A DNA stretch of 64,000 nt, taken from Amycolatopsis sp. NBC_01480 (GTDB lineage: Bacteria > Actinomycetota > Actinomycetes > Mycobacteriales > Pseudonocardiaceae). Shown one piece after another: positions 15,685 through 24,780 of the stretch. The translations under genes and the position numbers were made by a program. Location: assembly GCF_036227205.1 (NCBI RefSeq), contig NZ_CP109442.1:1116001-1180000 (forward strand). Reading direction: 5' to 3'. Positions within the stretch are counted from its first letter, which is position 1; each line of letters begins with the position of its first letter. The notes beneath the pieces were generated by a model, which had not been told where the DNA came from, made no database searches, and saw only the letters and a program-made list of their open reading frames with translations.

Positions 15685-18600
15685 TCAGCCGGGCCACGGA
15701 GTCGCGGTCTGGAGCAGGCCCAGCATGCCCGACACGAGGCGCATCTGGTCGACCGTGCGGATGTCCGCTTCGAGCAGGCGGGGGGAGCAGACCAGGACGG
15801 CGACCGACTGGGCGCGCGAGAGGGCCACGTTCAAGCGGTTGCGCGAGAGCAGGAAGTCCAGTCCCCGCGGGAGATCCACCGCCGACGAGGACGTCATGGT
15901 CGTGATCACCACCGGGGCCTCCTGGCCCTGGAACCGGTCGACCGTGCCCACGCGCACGTCGCCGTGGCCGGCGTCCGACAGATGCCGCGAGACGACTCGG
16001 GCTTGCAGGTTGTACGGGGCCACCACGAGGAAATCCGCGTCCGTCAACGGGCGGCCCTGCCAGGTCCGGCCGTGCAGCGAGGCCACGATCGCCACGACCT
16101 CCGCGGCTTCCTCCACCGAACGGGTGGTGTTGCCGTGGTGGTCGACCGACGCCAGGTACAAGCCCGACGCAAAACCCTCCACCGACCGCGAAGCCGACGG
16201 GTGCGCGTGTAGCAGCCCCGCGTACGAAAGCCTCGAGACCGGCTCGCACACGGCCGGGTGCATGCGCCGCGTCTGGTCGAGGAAATAGCCGAGGTGCGGC
16301 GGCATGATGTCCGCCTCGCCGATCAGGTGACCGAGCGCCGAGGCCTCCGCGCCGGCCGGATGCGTGCCCTGCACCACCTGGGGCAGCTGCTGCGGATCAC
16401 CCAGCAGCACCACGTTTTTCGCGCACGTCGAAACCGCCAGCGCGTCCGCGAGCGCGAACTGGCCCGCCTCGTCGATCACCAGCACGTCGAACGGCTCTTC
16501 GCGCACCGCGGCGTTCGCGAACGTCCACGCCGTGCCGCCCACCAGGTGGCCGGCGTCGTGCTCTTCGCGCCACTTCACCAGCGCCGGGTTGGACTTCGGC
16601 TGCTCCCACGGCAGCTCCGGGTCCGGCGTGCGCTTCGCGCGTTTCGCGGCGGGCAGGTCGGCGTTGCCGAGCGCGGCCGCGAGCACGTTTTCCACCGCCT
16701 TGTGACTGGTCGACGTCACGCCCACGGTCCGGCCGGACCGCACCAGGTGCGCGATCAGCTTGCCCGCCAGGTACGTCTTGCCCGCGCCCGGTGGGCCCTG
16801 CACCGCGAGCACCGAGCCGTCGAGCGCGTCGACGGCCTTGATCACCGTCGCGACCAGGTCCTCACCCGGCTCGGGCAGCGGTGCGCCGCCGCGCAGCCGG
16901 GGCGAAGAGCGCCGCAGCAGGTCCACGCCCGGGTGCGCGGGCAGCACCGGCAACGCGTCCACGACGAGCTGCGCCAGCTCGGCCACCGCCTCGTCCTTCG
17001 GCGACGGCCGCACGGGACTGCCGGGCAGCACCGCCGCCGGCCGGTCCGGCGAAGTCGCGTCCGGCGCGCTGCTCTCCTCCAGCGTCAGCTCGACCGCCGA
17101 CGAGCCGATCACCTTGGCATCACGGGAGTTCGCGCCGTACCGCAGCCGCACGTCGTCGCCCGGCGCGAACGGGTGCGGCCGATCCGGATCGCACGCGAGC
17201 ACCAGCGTCCGCTTCGCCGTGCGCAGCCGGCCGGACGGCGGCACCCACTCCCCGACGCTCATCGAAACCGGCACCGCGCACGTCGTGTCCACCTCGAGGT
17301 CGCCCAGCGGCGCCGCGAGCTGGCGGAAGAACTCCCACCAGGCCGGGTTGGTCTCGCGCCGGTGATAGCCGACGGACGCGGCGAGCAGCGCGCGGGCGTG
17401 GTCGTCCGGCGTGAACTCCGCCGGGTCCTCGGGCAGCCCTTCGATCAGCGGGTCCACCAGCGCCGCCATCGCGGCCGCCCGCTCCGCGCGGCGCTGGGCG
17501 GCGACGTCCTCTTCGGACGTCCTCAGTAGAGCGTCCTCTTCGGACTCGACGACCGGCGGGACCGGCTCGATGCCCGCCTCTTCCCGGACCTGGTGCAGGA
17601 ACTCCAGCAGCCGCAACGTCGAGACGCAGTCGTACTCGTTGTAGTCGCCGATGCTGTGCAGCACTTCTTCGGCGCGCTCGGTCTCGCCGGCGTGCGACAG
17701 CGTGAGGTACTCCTCGTACGCCTCGATGCTGGAGACTGCCGTCTTCACGTCGCCTTCGCGCGCGGCGGGCATGTACAGCGGCTCCAGGTACTTGATGGAG
17801 TACGACCGCTGCCCGACGCGCAAAGCCTTACGCACCACCGCGTACAGGTCCACCATCGCGCCACTGCGCAACAGCTCGTCCACTGCCTCTTCGCGCGTGC
17901 CGTGCACCGCGGCGAGCCGCTTCACGGCCGTCACCTCGTACGGCGCGTAGTGGTAGACGTGCGCGCCGGGGTACTCCGCCAGCCGCGCCGTCGCGAAGTC
18001 CACGAAGTCTTCGAACGCCCGCTTCTCCTGCGCGCGCGAGTGCGCCCAGAACGGCGTGAACCGCTGGCCGTCGGCGTCGGAGGTCACGGCGCCGAACAGG
18101 TACTCCAGGCCGGTTCCCGCCAACGCGTACGGGTCGCCCTCCATGTCGAAGAAGACGTCGCCCGGGCTCGGCGCCGGCAGCTCCGCGAGCGTGTCCGGGC
18201 CGATCACCTCGTACGCGAGTTCGCCGGTTTCGTCTTGGCGCACCTGGATCGCGGCCTGCGCGCGCAGCGTGGCGAACGTGGTGACGGACATGTCGCGCGG
18301 CCGGTCCGCCGGCTCGGCGACGGCGAGCGAGTCGATCGTGCCGAGCCCGGCCGTCGCCAGCTTGCGCCGTTGCTCACTGCGCATCCCGGCCACCAGCGAC
18401 AGATCGCGATCGGCTTCGCGCGCCGAAGCGCAGTGCTGTGCATAACCGCAGGCGCCGCAAGCGGGACGCTCGTCGGCCCACAGCTTCAGTGGCAGCTGCG
18501 GGGGCCTGGAGCGCAGACGCGAGCGGAGGCGGTCGAGCAACGGGAGGAAGTCGTCGACGCGGAGGGTGCGCGTGGTGCCGTCGCCGAGCAGCAGGTGCAT

Positions 18601-19080
18601 GTCCGGGCCGGAAGGCCAGCCGCCGCGCCGCAGGGCGTCGGCGTAGGCGGCCAGCTGGACGACGGCGGCGGGCTTGGCGTGACGGGCGAGCTTGGTGTCG
18701 TAGACCTCGTAGCGGCCTTCGTCGTCGCGCAGCAGGAAGTCGGCGCGGCCGGTGAACTCCTCGTCGTGGAACACCGCCTGGTAGACGACGGGCGCGCCGG
18801 CCCGCAACGCCTCCGCGGTGGCCTTCGCCGCCACCACGGGGTCGCGCTCCTCGATCTCGACGACCTGGGTCTTCTCGCTCCGCAGCCGCCCGAGCGTGGC
18901 CGCCTCGTGCGCGCGGCCGTGCTTGACGGCCAGCTGATCCGGCCCCGAGCCGGGCCGCGGCGCACCGGGCAGGCCCGCGGCCAGCGCCTGGGTGAGCACA
19001 CTCCGGTGCTCGCATTCGAGCAGGTCGGCAAGATCGGACGGCGTGTACATCGCCGCGAAGTCTGACACGGCCGCCTGCAC
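15685..19080 (-). CDS. TM0106-type RecB-like nuclease fused to Upf1-like SF1 helicase
   Basis: 1131 residues. The N-terminal PD-(D/E)XK nuclease of the TM0106/RecB type shows GRADFLL, then E-x-Y-D-T-K (EVYDTKLARH) and QLAAYADAL (about residues 112-150). A Cys pair plus Cys follow (CGACGYAQHC), possibly an Fe-S or zinc site. The middle contains an RNase H-like segment (DVFFDMEGDP, later YNEYDCVSTLRLLEFL). The C-terminal helicase has Walker A GPPGAGKT, motif II VIDEAGQ, motif III LLGDPQQLPQ and motifs V-VI (DRFQGQEAPVV, NVALSRAQ). Expected role is DNA or RNA processing/repair. It is monocistronic. Confidence 0.9.
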   Translation of the reverse strand: MQAAVSDFAAMYTPSDLADLLECEHRSVLTQALAAGLPGAPRPGSGPDQLAVKHGRAHEAATLGRLRSEKTQVVEIEERDPVVAAKATAEALRAGAPVVYQAVFHDEEFTGRADFLLRDDEGRYEVYDTKLARHAKPAAVVQLAAYADALRRGGWPSGPDMHLLLGDGTTRTLRVDDFLPLLDRLRSRLRSRPPQLPLKLWADERPACGACGYAQHCASAREADRDLSLVAGMRSEQRRKLATAGLGTIDSLAVAEPADRPRDMSVTTFATLRAQAAIQVRQDETGELAYEVIGPDTLAELPAPSPGDVFFDMEGDPYALAGTGLEYLFGAVTSDADGQRFTPFWAHSRAQEKRAFEDFVDFATARLAEYPGAHVYHYAPYEVTAVKRLAAVHGTREEAVDELLRSGAMVDLYAVVRKALRVGQRSYSIKYLEPLYMPAAREGDVKTAVSSIEAYEEYLTLSHAGETERAEEVLHSIGDYNEYDCVSTLRLLEFLHQVREEAGIEPVPPVVESEEDALLRTSEEDVAAQRRAERAAAMAALVDPLIEGLPEDPAEFTPDDHARALLAASVGYHRRETNPAWWEFFRQLAAPLGDLEVDTTCAVPVSMSVGEWVPPSGRLRTAKRTLVLACDPDRPHPFAPGDDVRLRYGANSRDAKVIGSSAVELTLEESSAPDATSPDRPAAVLPGSPVRPSPKDEAVAELAQLVVDALPVLPAHPGVDLLRRSSPRLRGGAPLPEPGEDLVATVIKAVDALDGSVLAVQGPPGAGKTYLAGKLIAHLVRSGRTVGVTSTSHKAVENVLAAALGNADLPAAKRAKRTPDPELPWEQPKSNPALVKWREEHDAGHLVGGTAWTFANAAVREEPFDVLVIDEAGQFALADALAVSTCAKNVVLLGDPQQLPQVVQGTHPAGAEASALGHLIGEADIMPPHLGYFLDQTRRMHPAVCEPVSRLSYAGLLHAHPSASRSVEGFASGLYLASVDHHGNTTRSVEEAAEVVAIVASLHGRTWQGRPLTDADFLVVAPYNLQARVVSRHLSDAGHGDVRVGTVDRFQGQEAPVVITTMTSSSAVDLPRGLDFLLSRNRLNVALSRAQSVAVLVCSPRLLEADIRTVDQMRLVSGMLGLLQTATPWPG

Positions 19081-19118
19081 GCCCGGACCACCAGCATCCC
19101 GACACGCCGACGGCCCAG

Positions 19119-19168
19119 GACTCGTGAGTGTTTATGCCGGTTCTAACCGTCATAAACACTCACGAGTC
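19119..19168. repeat. Dispersed palindromic element, copy 2 (terminator-like)
   Basis: Arms of 18 perfect base pairs starting gactcgtgagtgtttatg (19119-19136, complement at 19151-19168), with an inner ccggtt/aaccgt extension. The right arm ends immediately before the stop codon of the minus-strand RNase Z gene. Confidence 0.85.
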
Positions 19169-20077
19169 TCAGCGGCGCGGCGGCAGCGGGACCACGTCGA
19201 GGTCGCGGGCCACGTGGATCTCGCCGTCGAAGACCTTGGCGGCCTCGTCGCGGAACTGGTCGGCCTCCTCGTAGGGGTAGCGCTGCGAGAAGTGCGTCAG
19301 CACCAGCGTGCGCGCGCCGGACTCGGCGGCGAGCCGGCCGGCGTCGCCGGCGGTGAGGTGGCCGTAGCGCTCGGCGAGGTCGGCGTCGGCTTGGCGGAAG
19401 GTGGACTCGGCGACGAGCAGGTCCGCGTCCCGCGCGCAGGCGAACGCGCCCGGGCACAGCCGGGTGTCCATCACGAACGCGAAAACCTGGCCCGGCCGCG
19501 GCTCGCTGACGTCGGTGAGCGAGACCGTGCGCCCGTCGACGATGAGCGAGCCCTCGCGCTGGAGCCGGGAGACGTCCGGGCCGCGCACCCCGGCCGCGGC
19601 CAGCGCTTCAGGCAGCATGCGGACGCCGTCCGGCTCGGCGAAGCGGTAGCCGTAGCAGTCGATGCGGTGGTCGAGGGCGTACGCCGACAAGGGACCGTCC
19701 AGCAGGCCCTCGCCGGTCACCGGCAGCTCGACCAGCTCCGCGCGCTCGTGGAACGACGTCGAGTGCCGCAGCCGGTCGAAGTACACCTGGCCGGACGCCG
19801 GGTAGTGACAGCGCACCGGGTGCGCGACGGCGTCCATCGAGAAGCGCTGGATGACCCCGGCCAGGCCGAGGCTGTGGTCCCCGTGGAAGTGGGTGACGCA
19901 GACCCTGGTCAGCGCGTTCGCGGCGACGCCGGCGTGGATCATCTGCCGCTGCGTGCCCTCGCCGGGGTCGAAGAGCACCCCCTCGCCGTCGAACCGCAGG
20001 AGGTAGCCGTTGTGGTTGCGGTGCCGCGTCGGCGTCTGGCTGGCCGAGCCGAGCACCACGAGCTCGCGCCGTGACAT
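19169..20077 (-). CDS. rnz: Ribonuclease Z (tRNA 3' endonuclease)
   Basis: 302 residues from ATG 20077 ([17 protein letters not shown]). A metallo-beta-lactamase fold with the zinc motif THFHGDH (about residue 62), a downstream D in [10 protein letters not shown] and the H in [11 protein letters not shown]. It should cleave the 3' trailer of tRNA precursors lacking encoded CCA. A longer start at 20113 is possible, but the family begins near the chosen site. A palindromic repeat abuts its stop. Confidence 0.88.
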   Translation of the reverse strand: MSRRELVVLGSASQTPTRHRNHNGYLLRFDGEGVLFDPGEGTQRQMIHAGVAANALTRVCVTHFHGDHSLGLAGVIQRFSMDAVAHPVRCHYPASGQVYFDRLRHSTSFHERAELVELPVTGEGLLDGPLSAYALDHRIDCYGYRFAEPDGVRMLPEALAAAGVRGPDVSRLQREGSLIVDGRTVSLTDVSEPRPGQVFAFVMDTRLCPGAFACARDADLLVAESTFRQADADLAERYGHLTAGDAGRLAAESGARTLVLTHFSQRYPYEEADQFRDEAAKVFDGEIHVARDLDVVPLPPRR

Positions 20078-20133
20078 CCCGACATCTTCCCCCGGCGCGC
20101 CCCGGCCGGCCACAGAATTGATCTTCGAACGAC

Positions 20134-20167
20134 GACGGCCGCCCGGAGTTTATTCCGGGCGGCCGTC
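20134..20167. terminator. Intergenic hairpin terminator
   Basis: Perfect 14-bp stem gacggccgcccgga with its complement and loop GTTTAT, between the upstream NAD-epimerase-like gene's stop (20230) and the rnz start. It would end the AfsA operon transcript on the minus strand. Confidence 0.75.
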
Positions 20168-20229
20168 ATGATCGAAATTGCGGTGCGAATGCGAGCGGAT
20201 ACCAGAAGTGACCGCCCGCGCAATTATTG

Positions 20230-21258
20230 TTAAATCCGCGCTACCGATTCCTTAATACCCAGTACTTCCCGATACCAATACGCGGCTTCGGCCAGCCGGA
20301 CGTCCAGGCCCGGCCCCGGGGACTCGCCGGTGCGGGCCCAGACGCGGCTGCTCTCGTACCAGTGATCCCGCGTGAGCAGGGAGTACTGGTGCTCGCTCAG
20401 CCAGGCCAGCGCGGCTCGGGTGCGGGCGCGGTGCTCGTCGAGCCGCAGGTCGGCCGCGGGAAGCGGCAGGTCGAGCGCCTCGCAGACCGAGGTGAGCAGG
20501 CTCCGCACCCGCACCGGGCGCGGGTCGGCCGCGTGGAACACCTCACCGGCCCGCCCCAGCCCCGGGTCCAGCGCGAACGCGGCGATGACCTTGGCCAGGT
20601 CGCCGGCCGCGATCACCGACGTGCGCGCCGACCCGCCCTCGGCCCAGGCCGGCACCGCGCGCAGCCACCGCACCAGCGTGGGGACCACGTGCCGATCCCC
20701 CGCGCCGTAGACCAGGTGCGGCCGCAGGACCACCCCGCCCGCCTCCCGGACCAGCCGCTCGGCCGCCAGCCTGCTCCGGCTGGTGGCCGACGACGGGTCC
20801 GTGACCAGCGCCGATCCACCCGGGGCAGCCACGTCGTCCGGCAGCCGCACCGATTCGGTGGCTCCGCGGTGGTCGCCGTCGCGGTAGACCGCGCAGGTGC
20901 TCAGGTAGAGCGGCCGCCGCACGCCGGCACGGCGGGCCTCCGCGAGCAGGTTCCGGGTGCCGTCTTCGTTGACAGCGGTGCACAGGTCCGCGTCCCCGCC
21001 GATGTGGGAAGCCAGGTGCACCAGGGTGGTGACCCCGGTGCACACGCCGGCCAGGCCGGTGGCGTCGGTGAGGTCACCGCGCCACTCGGCCACGCCCGCG
21101 CCGGCCATCCACGCCGGCATCGGCCGCCGGACGAGCACGCGCAGCCGCGCGCCCGCCCCGCGTTCCACCAGCTCCCGCACCACGGCCGCGCCGATGAAGC
21201 CGTTCGCGCCCGTGACCAGGATGTCCGTCTTACTGTCCGCCCCCAGGCCGGCAGTCAT
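20230..21258 (-). CDS. NAD-dependent epimerase/dehydratase-like (extended SDR), GBL locus
   Basis: 342 residues with an N-terminal Rossmann motif GANGFIGAAVV and the extended-SDR layout (STCAVY strand end, LRPHLVYGAGDRH). The block usually reading Y-x-x-S-K reads TSRSRLAAE here, so the catalytic Tyr and Lys seem replaced by Thr and Arg. ATG 21258 overlaps the stop of the afsA homologue (ATGA), so it is co-translated with it. Genes of this type accompany afsA homologues in butyrolactone/butenolide clusters, where they are thought to modify the autoregulator. Whether this one is catalytic is open. Confidence 0.82.
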   Translation of the reverse strand: MTAGLGADSKTDILVTGANGFIGAAVVRELVERGAGARLRVLVRRPMPAWMAGAGVAEWRGDLTDATGLAGVCTGVTTLVHLASHIGGDADLCTAVNEDGTRNLLAEARRAGVRRPLYLSTCAVYRDGDHRGATESVRLPDDVAAPGGSALVTDPSSATSRSRLAAERLVREAGGVVLRPHLVYGAGDRHVVPTLVRWLRAVPAWAEGGSARTSVIAAGDLAKVIAAFALDPGLGRAGEVFHAADPRPVRVRSLLTSVCEALDLPLPAADLRLDEHRARTRAALAWLSEHQYSLLTRDHWYESSRVWARTGESPGPGLDVRLAEAAYWYREVLGIKESVARI

Positions 21259-22220
21259 GACAAGCGCATCGCCAGCGTGCCGACGGCCGCGGTGTCCCCG
21301 TTCTGCTCGAACACCACCCGCACCACGCGGGCGCCGTCCGCGGCCACCTCGAGCTCTTCGGCCGTGATCAGGCAGTCGGCGTCGAACTCCACGTACGACT
21401 CGAACTCGAACTCGGCCCGCACGGGCAGCGCGGCCGGGTCGCCGACCTGCAGCAGGGCTGTCTGCCGGGCGGCCTCGGCCAGCACCATCGCCGGCACGTG
21501 GTCCACCACGTGGTCGAACAGCACCGCGTGGTCCGGGTCGAACCGCAGGGCCAGCACCCCGGGCACCTCGGTCTCCGCGACCAGCACGTCCCCGGTCCGG
21601 TCCCGGCCGACCAGCGCCGGCTCGACCGTGGGCAGCACCCCGGCCTGGAACGGCGTCGCGGCGAAGTGCTCACCCCGGACCCGCCGGTAGACGGCCGAAG
21701 ACACGCAGCGCCAACGGTCCGACGCGGTGCCGATGTGGTGGCCGTCGCGGAAGCAGTCGAAGTCGAAGCGCATCCCGGCGACGTTCTTCCCGCGCGCCTG
21801 GACGTCGTGCGCGGTGGCCCGCAGGACCACGTCGACCGGGCGGCCCACGGTGGCCAGACCGGCCTGGTCGACGTCGTAGGTCTTCCAGTCGGACAGGAAG
21901 CTGTAGCCCATCGGGACGCCGTACGCCCGGTGCGCGATCAGCAGGCCCGCCTGCCGGACCGTCTCGGCGTACAGCAGCGGGTCGTGCGAAGCCGGTGTGA
22001 GCGGGCCGAAGAAGCTGTGCCGGCGCGGCCACTGCGCGCCGATCTCGAAGCGGCCCTCGCCGAGAATGTTCAGATCGGTGACGAAGACTTCCGAGACGGC
22101 CGCGCGGTGGACGAGATTGCGCGGGATCGTCTGCTGGAAATCCACCGACCGTCCCGGCGGCAGTTCGTCACCGGTAGTGGCCAATTGTGTGCGGACAGGA
22201 TGGGTCAAAGTGTCGACCAT
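21255..22220 (-). CDS. AfsA/ScbA-family gamma-butyrolactone (butenolide) biosynthesis protein
   Basis: 321 residues from ATG 22220, with GGAGGAC 5-6 bases upstream. Two AfsA hot-dog repeats are visible. The first has VHRAAVSEVFVTDL and HSFFGP; the second has DHVVDHVPAMVLAEAARQ, containing the conserved E-A-x-R-Q. The family condenses a beta-ketoacyl thioester with dihydroxyacetone phosphate to start synthesis of A-factor-like signals. It is divergent from a receptor-type TetR gene with a candidate ARE site in between, the classic arrangement. Confidence 0.92.
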   Translation of the reverse strand: MVDTLTHPVRTQLATTGDELPPGRSVDFQQTIPRNLVHRAAVSEVFVTDLNILGEGRFEIGAQWPRRHSFFGPLTPASHDPLLYAETVRQAGLLIAHRAYGVPMGYSFLSDWKTYDVDQAGLATVGRPVDVVLRATAHDVQARGKNVAGMRFDFDCFRDGHHIGTASDRWRCVSSAVYRRVRGEHFAATPFQAGVLPTVEPALVGRDRTGDVLVAETEVPGVLALRFDPDHAVLFDHVVDHVPAMVLAEAARQTALLQVGDPAALPVRAEFEFESYVEFDADCLITAEELEVAADGARVVRVVFEQNGDTAAVGTLAMRLS

Positions 22221-22297
22221 GTCAGTCCTCCCAGAAAGCTTTCCCCAGTTTCCCCAGTACCTTTCAATTTCTAGCCGAATCGGCCGCACAAAACCAT

Positions 22298-22313
22298 ACC
22301 TACCTACCGGTTT
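22298..22313 (+). promoter_or_regulatory. Candidate ARE operator between afsA and receptor genes
   Basis: acctacctaccggttt, matching the motif ACCNACCNNCCGGTTT found three more times at 23769-23893. It also sits in the inverted context aaacc...ggttt (22291-22313). Position between divergent afsA-like and scbR-like genes fits autoregulation by the butyrolactone receptor. Confidence 0.68.
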
Positions 22314-22412
22314 TTTTCTCTGGCTCTCCGCGCCTCGGCGTCGTAGACTGTTCACTTGACGTCGGGGGCGGCACCGCCGGTCCCGACCACGCAAGCACGG
22401 AAGGGGCAGGAC

Positions 22413-23048
22413 GTGGCTCGCCAGGAACGCGCGGAGCAGACTCGCAAGGCCATCCTCGAGGCAGCGGCCTCACGGTTCGACGCGGTCGGCTTCCTCGGCG
22501 CGAGCCTGTCGGACATCCTCGCCGAGGCCGGGGTGACCAAGGGCGCGCTGTACTTCCACTTCAAGTCCAAAGAGGACCTCGCCGAGGCGCTCATCCAGGA
22601 GCAGTTCGGCGTGCTGGACGGCGTGCCGGAGATGGACGACCCGGGCCTGCAGACGGTGATCGACTGGTCCCGCGACGTCGCGATGGGCCTGCAGTACGAC
22701 GTCCGGGTGCGAGCGGGCATCCGGCTCGTCATCGAGCAGGGCACGTTCGTCGCCCCCGCCGGCAACGCCTACAAGCAGTGGATCGACACGCTCCACGGCT
22801 GCCTGCTCGCGGCGCGCGCGGCGGGCGACCTCCGCAAGGAGGTCAACCCGCACGACCTCGCCCAGCTCGTGGTCGCGTCCTTCACCGGGATCCAGCTGAG
22901 CTCACAGGTGCTGACCGGCCGGGCGGACCTGCTCGAACGCGTGACCTTCATGTGGCGCACCATCCTCAGCTCCGTGGTGCCCCCGCGCCGGCTGCACAAG
23001 TTCCACCTCGAGGGCACTCCCCAGCCGGCGGAAACCGCTTCCGCCTGA
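22413..23048 (+). CDS. Gamma-butyrolactone receptor-type TetR regulator (ScbR/ArpA family)
   Basis: 211 residues from GTG 22413 (ARQERAEQTRKAILEAA), with AAGGGGCAGG upstream. The HTH ILAEAGVTKGALYFHFKSKEDL is near-diagnostic for butyrolactone receptors, and the ligand-pocket Trp is likely the one in YKQWIDTLHG. It probably binds the ARE-like motif here and upstream of the SARP gene and releases on binding the signal made by the divergent AfsA homologue. The longer frame from 22356 is not used. Confidence 0.9.
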   Translation: MARQERAEQTRKAILEAAASRFDAVGFLGASLSDILAEAGVTKGALYFHFKSKEDLAEALIQEQFGVLDGVPEMDDPGLQTVIDWSRDVAMGLQYDVRVRAGIRLVIEQGTFVAPAGNAYKQWIDTLHGCLLAARAAGDLRKEVNPHDLAQLVVASFTGIQLSSQVLTGRADLLERVTFMWRTILSSVVPPRRLHKFHLEGTPQPAETASA

Positions 23049-23075
23049 GGCGCACCGGAGCCGCCCGGCCTGTGC

Positions 23076-23711
23076 TCAGCCGCGAATGCCCGGCGCCACC
23101 GCGGAAAGCCACCCCGGCGAGGCCGGATCGATCAGCCGCCACAGCTCGATCAGCGTGCGGGCCAGGTCGACGTCCGGGTCGATCGTCCCGCTCGCGACCA
23201 CCGCCTCCAGCCCCACGCAGGTGACGACCAGCAGCAGGGCCACCGTGTCGGACGGCGCCTCGCCGGCCAGCTCGCCCGCCTCGTGCGCGTCGGCCACGTA
23301 CTGGCGCACCCGGGCGAACCAGGCCCGCGAGAACGCCACGTACCGCTCGTCCTTCGAGCCCATCTCCCGGGTCAGGCGGAAACTCGCGCCGACCTTCGGC
23401 TCGGTCTCGAGCCAGCCCATCAGCGCGTGACCGAGCACCGCGAGCCGCCGCAGGGCGGGCAGCGAAGCCTGCTCCCGGTGTTCGACGTGCTCGTTCAGCA
23501 CCGTGACGGCGGCCTGCTGGACCTCGTCGCAGATCTCGTCCTTCGAGGAGAAGTGGAAGTACAGGCCACCCTTGGTGATGCCGGCCTCGCGCGCGATGTC
23601 CACCATGCTGGTGGCCGCGTAACCGTCACGGTGCAGCAGCACGGCCGCGGCGTCCAGCAAGAGGAGCCGGGTCTGCTCCGCGCGCGCCTGCTTGGTCACC
23701 GTCGTTCCCAT
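23076..23711 (-). CDS. Second butyrolactone receptor-like TetR regulator (pseudo-receptor candidate)
   Basis: 211 residues; HTH IAREAGITKGGLYFHFSSKDEI, same family as the gene at 22413 but clearly diverged. An internal GTG at 23699 would give VTKQARAEQTR, matching the family N terminus better. The ATG at 23711 directly abuts GAGGAG. It lies convergent to the receptor gene and divergent from the SARP gene, sharing the control region with three ARE-like motifs. Paired receptor and pseudo-receptor genes around a SARP are typical of antibiotic clusters. A Trp is present in the pocket region (SRAWFAR). Confidence 0.85.
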   Translation of the reverse strand: MGTTVTKQARAEQTRLLLLDAAAVLLHRDGYAATSMVDIAREAGITKGGLYFHFSSKDEICDEVQQAAVTVLNEHVEHREQASLPALRRLAVLGHALMGWLETEPKVGASFRLTREMGSKDERYVAFSRAWFARVRQYVADAHEAGELAGEAPSDTVALLLVVTCVGLEAVVASGTIDPDVDLARTLIELWRLIDPASPGWLSAVAPGIRG

Positions 23712-23768
23712 CTCCTCGGGCCGGCCCGGGGGCGAACCCTGGCCAGCTCAGCCCTGCCATAATTACAT

Positions 23769-23893
23769 ACCAACCGCCCGGTTTACAAGCAGTCAACGGC
23801 GAAATACCGGTCACAACCGGCACTTCCTTCAGGCTAACTGCAGGTAAACAGACCGACCTCCCGGTTTTGTATTGAAAACCGACCTCCCGGTTT
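23769..23893 (+). promoter_or_regulatory. Three ARE-like operators upstream of the SARP gene
   Basis: Copies at 23769-23784 (accaaccgcccggttt), 23852-23867 and 23878-23893 (both accgacctcccggttt, identical 16-mers 26 bases apart). The last is a perfect aaaccg/cggttt inverted repeat (23876-23893). The sites lie between the divergent pseudo-receptor and SARP genes and would place SARP under butyrolactone control. The remaining intergenic DNA shows no gene. Confidence 0.75.
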
Positions 23894-23997
23894 GATACGC
23901 TGCGCCGGTGGGACCAGTCACACGGCCGGCGAGATGGGGGCGCTGGGGGCGCCGCCGGCCGGGTCCCCGCCGACGCGGACACCGGAGGACAGCACTC

Positions 23998-24762
23998 ATG
24001 ATGAACTACGAAATACTCGGGCAGATCAGAGTCAGCGGCCGTCCCGGTGTCAGCGCGCCACGGGCCCGCAAGATCGAGACGCTGCTGGCGGCATTGCTGG
24101 CCAAGAACAACCAGGTGGTGACCACCGAGCACCTGATCGGCGAGATCTGGGGCGAGAACCCGCCGGCCCGGGCCAGCGCGGCGCTGTACGTCTACGTCTC
24201 GCAGCTGCGGAAGCTCCTGCGCGGCACCGGAGAATCCGATGAGAGCCCGGTGGTCACCAGCCCTCGCGGCTACTCGCTCCACGTCGGCATCGACGAGCTC
24301 GACGCCGACCGCTTCACCCGCCTGTACCAGGAAGGCCGGGCCTTGCACTGGGACCGCAGCTACGGCCAGGCCGCCAAGGTGCTGCGCCAGGCCGCGGACC
24401 TCTGGCGGGGCGAGGCCTTCGGCGGCTTCACCGACTCCCCCGACGTGCAGGCCTATGCCGCGCTGCTCGAAGAGAGCCGGCTGGAGTGCCTGGAACTGCT
24501 GATGGAGACCGAGCTGCTGATCGGGCGGCACCGCGAGGTGGTCGGGCAGCTCTCCGCGCTGGCGAAGGAGCACACGCTGCGCGAGACCTTCTACGAGTAC
24601 CTGATGACCGCGCTCCTGCGGTCGAACCGGCGGGCCGAGGCGCTGGAAACGTTCGCCTCCGCGCGGCAGAACCTGGTGCAGCAGCTGGGCATCGAGCCCG
24701 GCAGCTCGCTGCGGAAGCTGCACCACAGCATCCTCGTCGGCGAGCTGTCGGACGCGGTATAA
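23998..24762 (+). CDS. SARP family transcriptional activator (AfsR/RedD type)
   Basis: 254 residues. The N-terminal winged HTH of the OmpR type (LLAALLAKNNQVVTTEHLIGEIWG, ASAALYVYVSQLRKLL) is followed by a bacterial transcriptional activation domain (ELDADRFTRLYQEGR through EPGSSLRKLHHSIL). There are no ATPase or sensor domains, so it is a small SARP. GGAGGAC lies 7 bases before ATG 23998. Likely a pathway-specific activator of the PKS genes to the right, itself repressed by butyrolactone receptors at the ARE-like sites. Confidence 0.92.
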   Translation: MMNYEILGQIRVSGRPGVSAPRARKIETLLAALLAKNNQVVTTEHLIGEIWGENPPARASAALYVYVSQLRKLLRGTGESDESPVVTSPRGYSLHVGIDELDADRFTRLYQEGRALHWDRSYGQAAKVLRQAADLWRGEAFGGFTDSPDVQAYAALLEESRLECLELLMETELLIGRHREVVGQLSALAKEHTLRETFYEYLMTALLRSNRRAEALETFASARQNLVQQLGIEPGSSLRKLHHSILVGELSDAV

Positions 24763-24780
24763 CCAACCGCGATACCCACG

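Noticed and set aside
14821..16212. 463-codon plus-strand frame running through the repeat array
   Set aside because: It crosses all three repeat modules and enters the antisense of the helicase gene. The copies are read in different frames and with low-complexity P/R-rich peptides, so the repeats do not behave as coding.
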